A stretch of DNA of 64,000 bases from Vermamoeba vermiformis (taxonomy: Eukaryota > Tubulinea > Echinamoebida): the NCBI GenBank assembly GCA_045837725.1, contig JBEWZL010000188.1:1-64000 (forward strand). Reading direction: 5' to 3'. The stretch's first letter is position 1. Each line of letters starts with the position of its first letter. This document shows positions 1 to 8,761 of this stretch, in pieces. Under the pieces are notes generated by a model, which was not told where the DNA came from, did not search any database, and worked only from the letters and a program-made list of their open reading frames with translations. Position numbers and translations under genes: made by a program.

Positions 1-23
1 TGGCAAGATCCACGAGTCTCAGC
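1..23 (+). repeat. Left terminal inverted repeat
   Basis: The first 23 bases of the window pair with the right end at 22 of 23 positions; the single mismatch is at base 13. The terminus may coincide exactly with the window edge, so bases further left cannot be excluded. Confidence 0.9.
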
Positions 24-217
24 TTATGAGAAATTGCAATATGTAACCAGAACAAGAGGAAAACTGCAAAAGTTTAACAAAAATAAAGGCATTCGATGAT
101 GAAACAGCAAAATTTAAACATAAAAGGAGTACAAAAATAAATTCTAAGAATACCAATTTATTTAGTTAGTAGAGCAAAAACCTTCGAACAAGGATAAAAA
201 GATCTACAAAAAGGTGC

Positions 218-2945
218 TTACTCATCTTCATCTGTTAAAACAAATCGACGGACTGGTGACATTTGCCTGTCTTCCGCAACACCAACATCAGCTTCAGAAT
301 CATTGTTGTTGTTGTTGAATTTTGGCATTGGTGTGGTACCTCGGACACTTGGAGTAACAGGCAACAAAGGCTCATCAAAGGCGTCTGGCAAAAAAGCTTT
401 GGCTGGAGTGCTTGGCTGATGCACTGTCCCCTCAGGTGCAGCAAGAGAGGACACAGCAAGGGCAGCAGAGACAGCTAGAGCAGCTTGGGGGTCTTCGACA
501 GAGCGACTCAAAACTCGGCAAACGTGGGCTTTAATCTTGTTCTTCAGTGGGCCGTTGGTGATGTAGCCCACGTAGCTGCGGCTTGATAGGGCAGCAGCAA
601 TGTAACCGGTCTGTAAATGAGTTAGTAAAGCAACGTGAAGGTTACAACACGACATACACCAGAGAAGTTGTTGAGCTCCAAAATAACACCATCAGTAGGA
701 GTGTACACAGAGAAGATGAAAGACAGAACCTGGACTGGAGGTTGGCGTGGAAACAACGCAGTTGAGGTCAAACTGAGCTTTTCACGAAGCATCTCATAAG
801 CAGGAGGTGTTTTAAAGACACCATGCTGCCAATTTGGGTTGTAATGCCCATGCTTGACCCAGACACCACCAGTGGAATTAAAACATGGAGCGTTGCCATC
901 ACGGAGTCGCAAGAAGTAGAAATCCCAGGTGGTTTGAACGGGATTAATGCCAGTGAAGGACTTAACAGGAGGGGCGCTCAGGCATGCAGTGTATTTGAAC
1001 TCGAACACCAAAGGATTCTGTGGTTGAGAAAGCGAGTGAAAAATTGAATACGCTGCACTCGGATCTGCAAGAACAACCAGGCGAGAAGCAAGATGCATGC
1101 ATTTGAGTATTGGCTGCAGCAAGGAGTTGCGGAATTGCTCAGCAGTTTCAAGCACTAAGAAAATAAGATCCTCTTTGAGTTGCAGCTGAATGTGAGAGAA
1201 GGAGTTCACCACTCGGAAATGCGGGTCAAAGTGCTTTTCAACATTAGCCACTAGTTCTTTGCGGAAGGGAACATCCTCGTCCACGTCACTCTCGGATTCA
1301 TCATTGCCAGGCACAGTAATGACAGCGCCTTCGTTGTCGTCCTTCTTCTGCGAAACATAATGAGAAAAAGAAAAACGCGTGGCGCGTTTTTGGTGACTTA
1401 CATTCGGGCGTGACTTTTTTTGAGGTGGTTCTGCATCTGCAGGTGCAGCAGGGTCCCTGTCACGCTTTCTGGATTCCTTTTCTGGAACCGGGAGATCAAC
1501 AGGCAAGCGTTCTTTCTGAACCTTATCTGCAGCTTTTGTGTTCTTTGACGCAGTTGGCGACTTCTGAGACAAGTCAGATTGGTGGTGGCAAAAACGCGTG
1601 GCGCGTTTTTACAGGTACTTACTAGGACTGTTTTGGTTGTTGCAACTGCTTTGACTTTCACGTTCTTGACAGCCACCGAGGCGTTCAAATCTTTGATGAA
1701 GGCTTGCATTGCGGCATTCTCCAAGTCATTTGCTGTAGCAGTCTCCAACGCTTCAAAAGTTCCAGCTTGGATTGCTTCCACATAGTCTTCCAGAAGATCA
1801 GCATTGGGTGCCTGTTTCCTGACATAATCAACCATTGAAACAATGTGCGCTTGACGAGCAACGATACCAGAAAATTCTGAAAATGATTAGATATGAAAAA
1901 CGCGCCACGCGTTTTTGCTTACCAGTCAAACTTGCTTTGTAGTCGTTTTTTACTGCCCAATTTACAAACTCCTCAATAGCTGTTAGTTTGTACATATCGT
2001 CCAACTTCCAGAATGCTTTGTTCTCAGTGACGCAGGATAGCTTCATCGGGTTTTTGTAGCCATACTTCAAATGCAACTCTTTGAGTTTGTTGTAAACCGC
2101 GTTTTTGGTGATGTCATCAGCTCCTTTGTTTGTTAGCTTGTTGTATGCAGTGTACAACTTCTTGGCCGAGTCCAAAGCAAGCCCATCTCGTTTTCCCTGG
2201 AGAACGCGTTAGGTGGAATTATCACTTTCAATATTGGTACTTACAGATAACTGGTGAATGCGCTCCCAGTTTACCGTCACCTTTTTACCCTTCGCTTTTG
2301 TTCGGACACCAGGCATTTCGAGGTACCGAATGAGCTTCTGCAGGTACTCGAACCAAGGGGCTTTGGCAGTACCATCTTGTGCTTTGGCATTATTAGCACC
2401 GGCAAGAACCTCTCGTTCTTCTTCAGACATGGCAACACCATTGAGGGAAGCTTTCAAAATGAGGCACGGCCATTCTTCGATATCACTACAACATGTTAGC
2501 ATAAGCAAAAACGCGTCACGCGTTTTTACTCACTGGCTTTGGAAAACTTCAAAACGGTGATTTCCGCCAAGAATTAGGTACTCCGGCTTCTTGTCTTTGT
2601 TAACTTTTTCTTCTTCTGGAAGCTCCTGTAACAGAAAAGGCTCGCTGTAATCCAGGCCTTTGTCGAAGTTTCCGCCACCCATTTTAGTGATTTGTTGTTC
2701 GATGGTTTTTTTGCCTTCTTCCGTCACCAAACGGTAGTTTCCTGCGTAGTGGTTAGTAAAAACGCGCCACGCGTTTTTGCTCCCGTACCTCGTTTTGTCA
2801 TTTGTGCCAGTAGAACATTGTGTGGCTTATCGAACTTAAGCCATTTCTGGAGCAGTTCTACAGGCTTTTCAATGTTTACGAGCTCCTTCTCCTCGTCTTT
2901 TTCCTCCTGTTTCTTGGAGGCATTTCTTCTATTTGTGTTGCTCAT
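218..2945 (-). CDS. ParB-like domain protein with degenerate DNA methyltransferase C-terminus (transposon accessory gene)
   Basis: Eight exons, about 790 residues, start at 2945. The N-terminal third shows a ParB/Srx-like core ending in LILGGNHRFEVFQSHDIEEWPCLI (spliced across the intron at 2486-2533); the GNHR box is the ParB-nuclease signature. A central helical, lysine-rich region follows, then a basic NLS-like linker (KKSRPN, about 1410). The C-terminal half resembles a beta-class amino-methyltransferase: LADPSAAYSIF occupies the DPPY position, and near 600-700 a stretch with DGVILEL, NFSGVCTGYIAAAL and SRSYVGYI resembles the D-x-VLDPF-x-GSGTT-x-IAA ... RYIGIE block. Both catalytic motifs are altered, so it may bind DNA or SAM without methylating. 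ParB-methylase fusions are common in bacteria and phages, so bacterial or phage origin is inferred. It ends in an acidic tail (LTDEDE). Five of its seven introns contain the element's palindrome. Confidence 0.75.
1371..1391. repeat. Intronic hairpin palindrome, copy 1
   Basis: Arms AAAAACGCG and CGCGTTTTT around loop TGG, in an intron of the ParB-like gene (about 1349-1401). Confidence 0.9.
1590..1610. repeat. Intronic hairpin palindrome, copy 2
   Basis: Same 9-bp arms and loop TGG on the + strand, in an intron of the ParB-like gene (about 1567-1620). Confidence 0.9.
1896..1916. repeat. Intronic hairpin palindrome, copy 3
   Basis: Same arms, loop CCA on the + strand (reverse orientation of copies 1 and 2), in an intron of the ParB-like gene. 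Confidence 0.9.
2203..2210. repeat. Collapsed palindrome core
   Basis: Eight-base palindrome AACGCGTT within the one central ParB-gene intron (about 2200-2244) that lacks a full copy. It looks like the full hairpin with its loop and inner arms lost. Confidence 0.45.
2507..2527. repeat. Intronic hairpin palindrome, copy 4
   Basis: Same arms, variant loop TCA, in the intron 2486-2533 of the ParB-like gene. Confidence 0.9.
2758..2778. repeat. Intronic hairpin palindrome, copy 5
   Basis: Same arms, loop CCA on the + strand, in the first intron (2742-2788) of the ParB-like gene. Confidence 0.9.
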
Positions 2946-3088
2946 GTTTGAAGGTAATGAATAATGAGCGCAGAAAATTTTTTTGTTGTCGACGGTTTGA
3001 CTAAATGTTGACCGTTGACCAAATGTTGACCAGGTCAAAAAGGAAAAACGCGCCACGCGTTTTTGCTATTTATTTAATCACAACAACA
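2946..3088. promoter_or_regulatory. Divergent promoter of the transposon
   Basis: The 143 bp between the two start codons hold three direct GTTGACC repeats (3007-3013, 3014-3020, 3025-3031), a reversed GGTCAA at 3033-3038, and one copy of the element's palindrome at 3044-3064, about 25 bp before the transposase ATG. The arrangement suggests shared control of both genes by a sequence-specific binder; the factor is unknown. Confidence 0.6.
3044..3064. repeat. Promoter hairpin palindrome, copy 6
   Basis: Same arms, loop CCA. This is the only full copy outside an intron, lying between the divergent start codons. Confidence 0.9.
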
Positions 3089-5123
3089 ATGGACACACCT
3101 CTTCTTAATGTGGTTCTTGCTCTACCACCCCACGAAATCGAGCCCGCTATTTTGGAAGTTTTGCAGCATCAACAAGTTACTCTGCACTTACGTGTTCTGA
3201 AACATGCTTCAGTCCAGCATGCTCTGCTATCCAATTATGGTAGATCCCTGCAGATTGCGGCTAGCAGTGAACGCACTTCGGGTTTTTTCCGTGGATCTTT
3301 GTCCTCAATGCTTCACGCTTCAATTGACAAGGCAGCAGTTGCTTCACTGCTTAACGTTTCACCAAGCAGTGTTTCTCGTGCTCTTGCCAAATCAAATGAA
3401 CGATATCACACTGCAATGATGACTGGCATTCACAACAAGTTTGCTTCCCCAACGAAGTACAAAGTTAGTCGCCTTCCAGTGGCCACCTCCATTGTAACTG
3501 ATTGGATCATTTCACACTGTCGACCTTCTGCAAACTCAGCCAATGTAGTTCGCAATCGCAATGCTGATGGCACATGGTCTTATGAAATAATGCACTATCG
3601 CAATGAGTCAATTGCAGAGCTGTTCACCAAGTACAAGGTATGTACCAAAAACGCGTGGCGCGTTTTCTAACACCCTTCAGGTGCAACATCATGCAGATGC
3701 TGTCGGCAAATCTACATTCTATTCTCTTGTGCCCAAATGTGTTTATCTTCAGCCCTACTATTCTGGTCTCTGCCCAACCTGCGCATCGGATAAACATTGG
3801 CAGATGATGCTTTCTCGAAACAGGCGATCATGGCACGCCGACTGCCACTGCCAGTGCACCTACTGCACAGTTTGCAATCATGCGCCATTATGCCCTTCTG
3901 ATTGTGTTTGCAAGGGTGATGAGTGTCCTATTGAAATGTCAAATATTCCACAACAATGGATTGTCCCTCAGGCCAGCAAAGCTCTGCACAATGACCGTGA
4001 CAAGCATGCCCCAAATCAAATGGTTCATGTATGGCAGCAAGGCACACGGCGCCAGTTCATGGAGAATTGCAGTCTTGTTGCTGAAAGGTGCACTGATCAC
4101 AAGCTTCATGTTTCTTGGCAAAAGCAAATTGTTTCAACACTTAAGAAGAAGCTTCCTTGGAACACTGTAATGATGCGCTGGGATTTCTTAATGAACTATT
4201 CCCATGTTAGCTCGGTTGAAGTGGGCAATGCTTTCTATGGGCGCCGGCAGTCTACTGTTCTAATTGCCACTGTCTGGTATCATGGACCTGACAGTACACC
4301 AGACTCACCAAAAATCACTAAAACCTACCATGCATTTGTCAGCCCTTACCTGTCCCATTCTTCTTTGGTTTTTCAAAAAGCGTTTGCTGCACTACTTCCA
4401 CAATTGGATTTGAACACAGATGTTGTCAACTGCATCATTCTCTCTGATGGAGGCATGCAGCATTTTAAAAACAGAATATCAATGCATTGGGGAACAACTG
4501 TCTTCAACAAGTTCAATATCCGCTTACGTTGGATAATTGACCCTGCTTACCATGGCAAGGGTGAATGTGATGGCCGTGGTGCTAAGCTGAAAAAGAAAGC
4601 TAAAATTCACGTTCTCAAAGAAGATGGTTTCCTTGATACTCCAGAACAGCTAGCCAATTACTGGAATACAGTGCCTGGTGGCACTTCGTCGTTTCTCAAC
4701 ATAGACTGGGAGGATACAGAACAGGATGTGCAAACGATAAATGGCATTAAAGCCTGCTACGACTTCTGCTTCTCACGCAATGAAACTCAGTTGTACATGA
4801 GGAAATGGCCTTGTGTGTGCACTGACTGCCTCGACTTTAACTTTGGCAGTTGCAAGCGAAGTGCTCAAGTAGGAGAATGGTTGTTTCGTCAGACAAAGCC
4901 AACCACTGTAAATCACCCAAAAGGACTCAACCCTCCTGTTGTTGTGCAAGAAGAAGTAGAACACTGTGAGGTGGAGAAAATCGTCGGTAAACGTACGTTC
5001 AAAGACAAAGTGCAGTATCAGATTAAGTGGCTTGGCTTCACAGAAGACTACAATGAATGGAAGTACGAAGATGAAATGGATTGCGAAGACCTTGTTCTTG
5101 CTTTTGAAAACGATCACAAATAA
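3089..5123 (+). CDS. DDE-type transposase with C-terminal chromodomain
   Basis: Two exons (3089-3637 and 3681-5123; 43-nt intron with donor GTATGT and acceptor CTTCAG) give about 663 residues. Exon 1 carries a helical, HTH-like N-terminus (SLLNVSPSSVSRALAKS). Exon 2 opens with a zinc-binding-like Cys/His cluster (CPTC, CHCQCTYCTVC, CPSDCVC), followed by an RNase-H-like core: MRWDFLMNYS, IILSDGGMQHFKNR and YHGKGECDGRGAKLKK, likely giving the acidic triad. The last 55 or so residues are a chromodomain: EVEKIVGKR, VQYQIKWLGF, YNEWKYEDEM, with the aromatic cage positions visible. SDG..HFK / HGKG..DG.G motifs occur in uncharacterised transposase-like proteins of animals and protists. The chromodomain probably directs integration to modified chromatin (inference). 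The exact superfamily could not be named. Confidence 0.88.
3647..3666. repeat. Intronic hairpin palindrome, copy 7
   Basis: Arms AAAAACGCG and CGCGTTTT (last base changed), loop TGG, filling about half of the 43-nt transposase intron. Confidence 0.9.
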
Positions 5124-5201
5124 AAATGCAACCCTTTTATTTTTGTACAATAATTGCAATTTCAACACAAAAATAAATTCTTGTAAATATTGCCTGTTTT
5201 G

Positions 5202-5224
5202 GCTGAGACTCATGGATCTTGCCA
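5202..5224 (-). repeat. Right terminal inverted repeat
   Basis: Inverted copy of bases 1-23 ending in GATCTTGCCA. Host-like AT-rich sequence starts at 5225. Confidence 0.9.
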
Positions 5225-5280
5225 TATTCTTCAGTATAAAATGCTTATGTAATAATAAATAAGGTTGATTGGTGCTTCAG

Positions 5281-5378
5281 AACAACGTAAGCGAAACCGA
5301 GCTGATCAACTGATTGAAGAGATCAACGAGCCATATAAAAACAATAGTATTAATCAATATAGTACAAAGAGGTGCTAA
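5281..5378 (+). pseudogene. Orphan last exon next to the transposon
   Basis: Fifty-seven bases right of the transposon an acceptor-like TGCTTCAG is followed by an open frame reading EQRKRNRADQLIEEINEP and ending at TAA 5376-5378, about 32 codons. The charged, helical composition is gene-like and codon use matches the region, yet no upstream exon exists on this side. The simplest reading is the 3' exon of a host gene that the transposon entered upstream. It could also be chance. Product unknown. Confidence 0.4.
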
Positions 5379-5422
5379 TAACACAATACGTCATCAGCTA
5401 TTAGGGTCAAAGTTTGGTCAAG

Positions 5423-6927
5423 TTAGTGAGTTCCATTGCCCTCGCGCATCTGTCCTTCTTCAATGTTCAAAATGAACTCTTGCAATTTAGCAATATATTG
5501 ATCGGTATAATCTGACTCGATATCGTTGTGACCGGCACCTTCAATCCACAGATTATATTTGTTTTCGTGCTTAATTCCGTTGAACAATTTCTGTAGCAGA
5601 TCCAAAAATTAATACTTCGTCTATAATATATTAGTATATATATATATACCTTGCCGTGCGATGAGTCGATGACTTGATCCTTAGTGCCGTGGATGATTAA
5701 TGTGGGACATTTGATTTTGCCAATTTTGTCGATGTTAGGAAAGATGTCCATAGGCAAGGTAATTAAAGTGTTTCTAACCACTCGAATAGCCTATAATAAT
5801 ATTAATATGATGGCACGTGTGCGATATTAATGGACTTACCGAACATAATCCGCTTTGTAAGATCAATCCACCGACTTCGTTTTTGTACGCGAGATCCGTT
5901 GCTGAACCACTGCCCAAACTTCGTCCAAAACTGTACAAATCATATTAATATGTTTATATATAAGAGGGATAGTCCCGAGATGGCAATTTAATTAATTTAG
6001 ATGGCAAGGAAAATGTTCGGCGGATCGAAGCAAAATTATTTGTCGCCAAAGAAAGCGCATATTTGCATCAAAATAATATAATAAGCAATACTTACGAGAT
6101 AATGTCTTTAGGAGCCACTTGGCGCTCAGTAGTTAAGTAGTTGTAAACGGATTGGATGCTCGCGTAACAGTAGGCTTCTTTAGGAACAATAGGCGTCGTG
6201 TGATCCTTCTCTGTTAAGCGAGACTCGCCGTATCCACTGTATTCCCAAGCGATTATATTAATCTGTATTAATAGAAGTGAGTTTTTGATGTTTGCGTAAA
6301 GTTTCGGATTTGGCGGTTGTGCCGAATACTTGGTTTGGCAATATTAATCCAAGCAAAGAATAGACTATAAGAACGTACAATAAAGTTAACAATAATAAGC
6401 TTAAAAGAATTGAAATAATTATTCCGGTTGGTTATTGTTGAAATCAGATTCTGTAACAACTGTCTTGATCGTGTACTTACGTTGAGCATTTTGCTTAATT
6501 GACGAATCCATGGCTCTAATTGAATTATATCCTCAGCATTTCCGTGCGAATAGACCATATATTTCGACCTGTCAATTCAGAAAAATAAAAATTAATTCAT
6601 TCGATCTCGTGCCGATAACCATATTTTTGATTTTCGAAATAATATCATTATAAGAACAATATTACAGGAATATTATTGAAAAATAGCGGTTACAAATCGT
6701 TGCAAATTAAATGGAATTGCAACGTTGCAGATGTAGCTTAAAATACCAATAAAGAAGCGAATATTATTAAATTATTAATAATCTACTTACGAATAATTAG
6801 TTTGTGCTAATACGCAAGGGAAATGATGGCCGTATTTATTTGTAAGCCAGATCCAGTCTTCTCGTTTTGTTGCCGATCGTCTTCTAACAGGAGGAAGGAA
6901 TGCGAACTTTTCAACGATACCGCCCAT
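5423..6927 (-). CDS. ABHD17-like alpha/beta hydrolase
   Basis: Six exons encode about 300 residues. [13 protein letters not shown] opens the protein, then [14 protein letters not shown] (the oxyanion-side HGNAED box), WEYSGYGES, the nucleophile elbow FGRSLGSG, the acid region [11 protein letters not shown] and the catalytic-histidine region EGAGHNDIE. This matches the ABHD17/FAM108 serine hydrolases, which remove palmitate from membrane proteins in animals. A cysteine-rich palmitoylated N-terminus typical of animal ABHD17 is not evident here, so membrane targeting may differ. Start chosen at 6927, the first ATG in frame with the conserved region. Substrate in this organism is unknown. Confidence 0.85.
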
Positions 6928-7000
6928 AATTACAGTATTATACTAGTGTTTCAATATTGTCGAGTGAATTGATTTGTGTTCACACCTAACCGTTTCAGTT

Positions 7001-7189
7001 TTATCGGGCTAAATGTCCCTGACGGCTTTGCGCGACTTTTATTTGAAATATGCAACGCGCAAATAGCACAAATGCACCTGGAATTCCATTTTGTAGCAAA
7101 GGGGACATTTTAAAGCACGGTTTAACCAATGCTAAGTCTGTAACGAATCCGATGTGCTGCATCTCTTGCCAACAGTAGATTGGATCCAA
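7001..7189 (-). pseudogene. Possible ABCC-transporter TMD0 fragment
   Basis: The minus strand reads DPIYCWQEMQ, then LALVKPCFK, LQNGIPGAFVLFARC and QSRQG, recalling the first membrane segment of ABCC/MRP transporters (DP..W ... CF....L..IP..F). It lacks an ATG, ends at a stop soon after and has no ABCC exons around it; the ABHD17-like gene starts 74 bases downstream. If real it is a gene fragment. The similarity was judged by eye and may be chance. The rest of 6928-7303 holds only the divergent promoters of the flanking genes. Confidence 0.25.
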
Positions 7190-7303
7190 AATGATTCCTA
7201 CAATTTTCTATTGAGACAAAATGTGTCATAGAGCTTCGTGGGTTCACAAGGAGTCCCTTAGCCAAAACGGCTGAAGAAATGATTTTTCACTAATTATCTC
7301 ACA

Positions 7304-8503
7304 ATGAAGAGGAAAATGGAGGTAAAATTTAAATGATAATAGTTGTAATAATCTAATAGCGGTTCACATCATCAGAGCGCAGAAAGTGAAGTAGATCGCG
7401 CTTCAAAAAGGTTCAAACCGGAAATATCCCTTGCCGAGTCGGTAGTACCATTGGATCTGCTCCAAATTATTATAAAGTATGCTTGTCAACACGACGGTAG
7501 GACAGCCGTTGCCTTATTACGAGCAGGACAATTATTCGAAGAAATTTTGGATGGCGCAGCTTGGAAATCGCTCTACGCCTTCCGTTGGCCTAAAAGTATT
7601 AACATCAATGGTATGAATTCTGAGAAACACTAAATGTAATTTAAAGAATCAATAACGTTACTGATTTCTTTTTATTTTTCAGGTACGATCGACGCCACTC
7701 CAAGTGACTACGCGTCAGAGCAGTTTTATCATCAAAAAGACGCATGGAAGAACAGATATAAGTTTAGAGCTCGGCTGGAAAGCGAAGGAAAAAAACAAAC
7801 GATCTTTAATCCAAAAAAAATTGCGTGGGCACGATTGAAAGTGGATTTAATAGCCGTGTATCAAACACCAATAGATCACGATCAATATTATGGTGATTTA
7901 GAGAAGATTGACGCGTACTATTATGTGTCGAAGTCGATCCCGGAAAAAGACCGGATCATACCTTCTCCAGGGCAACAATATGCTTTACAAGAACGGGGCA
8001 ACCCTTTTCAAGCAGTAATAATAGGTGACACTGGTGTGCCTGTTAAGATTCGCGTTGAAACAAGCTTTAGTGGTGGAAACAACGTTCCAAAATTCGATTG
8101 CAATCTGAGAGTTTTGGCTTTCAACGAGAAAACTCAATTGTGGAACGTAAGTAGTGATCAATATTAATATCAATCCAGTCTTCTTGAAAATTTCTGAGTT
8201 TGTAAGCTCACATCCGCCAGATTCACATTTTTGACTAATAATTCTTCATTAACCAAACAGTTTTTTACCTAGGTAATCGCTGCACACTACGCAAACTATT
8301 ATGTTGAGGAAGATAATATTCACTACTATTGTCCTTACCTTCCAGCTGTTACGGATACACTATTGAAGGAACAACACAAACGTTTATTCATTTCTGGGGA
8401 CCTGTATCGATTGTTAGTCGTTGCTGCTGGTGTAGAAGAGAGATATGAAGATGCAAATACTGACAGTCATATCGATCTTGACAAGTACGAGTTGAACAAA
8501 TGA
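7304..8503 (+). CDS. F-box-like protein of unknown function
   Basis: Four exons, about 310 residues. A tiny first exon MKRKME is joined to a basic patch (RASKRFK, NLS-like) and then VPLDLLQIIIKYACQ ... LLRAGQLFEEIL, which has the helix spacing of an F-box. The rest is a tryptophan- and tyrosine-rich region (WKNRYKFRARLE, YYGDLEKIDAYYYVSKSIPE, VKIRVETSFSGGNN) with no family I recognise, closing with HIDLDKYELNK. If the F-box is real the protein would be a substrate adaptor of an SCF ubiquitin ligase. It converges on the glycosyltransferase gene across a poly(T)/poly(A) spacer. Confidence 0.65.
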
Positions 8504-8540
8504 TTTATTACACTAATTAAAAGATTGTTTATTTAAATAT

Positions 8541-8564
8541 TTTTGTTTTGTTTTTTTTTTTTTT

Positions 8565-8633
<69 letters not shown>
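8541..8633. repeat. Long poly(T) then poly(A) tract
   Basis: About 80 bases of almost pure T (interrupted by a single A and a few G) followed by a run of 13 A. It lies between two convergent gene ends. Such a tract could be a genuine low-complexity spacer or an assembly artefact, since homopolymers of this length are hard to sequence. Confidence 0.9.
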
Positions 8634-8761
8634 TCAGATCTGTTCTGCCACCTTGATCTAAATTGGCGTTTGTTTGCTGATTATTGTAATTTGAGTTTAA
8701 TATAGTAAATATAGTAATTTGAGTTTCATGTAGTAAATAGATGTTTGAAATTCCCCTTGAT

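Larger units (their letters stand above)
1..5224. mobile_element. TIR DNA transposon with chromodomain transposase and ParB-methyltransferase-like gene
   Basis: The element is bounded by inverted repeats: bases 1-23 begin TGGCAAGATCCA and match the reverse complement of 5202-5224 at 22 of 23 positions. Between them lie two divergent spliced genes, a DDE-type transposase (+) and a ParB/methyltransferase-like gene (-), that share a 143-bp promoter. Each gene ends near a TIR and each has an AAAAATAAATTCT-like polyadenylation stretch (about 134-146 and 5169-5180). Both genes read through as spliced ORFs, so the copy may be active or recent. The left target-site duplication lies outside the window, so it could not be checked. 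No capsid, polymerase or integrase genes are present, so this is a plain cut-and-paste type element. Superfamily not assigned. Confidence 0.9.

Noticed and set aside
3089-5123. KDZ (Kyakuja/Dileera/Zisupton) transposase
   Set aside because: The Cys cluster is suggestive, but the SDG..HFK and HGKG..DG.G motifs do not match what I know of KDZ cores; left unassigned.
1-5224. Polinton/virophage-like element
   Set aside because: No capsid, protein-primed polymerase, ATPase or integrase; ends and content fit a plain TIR transposon.
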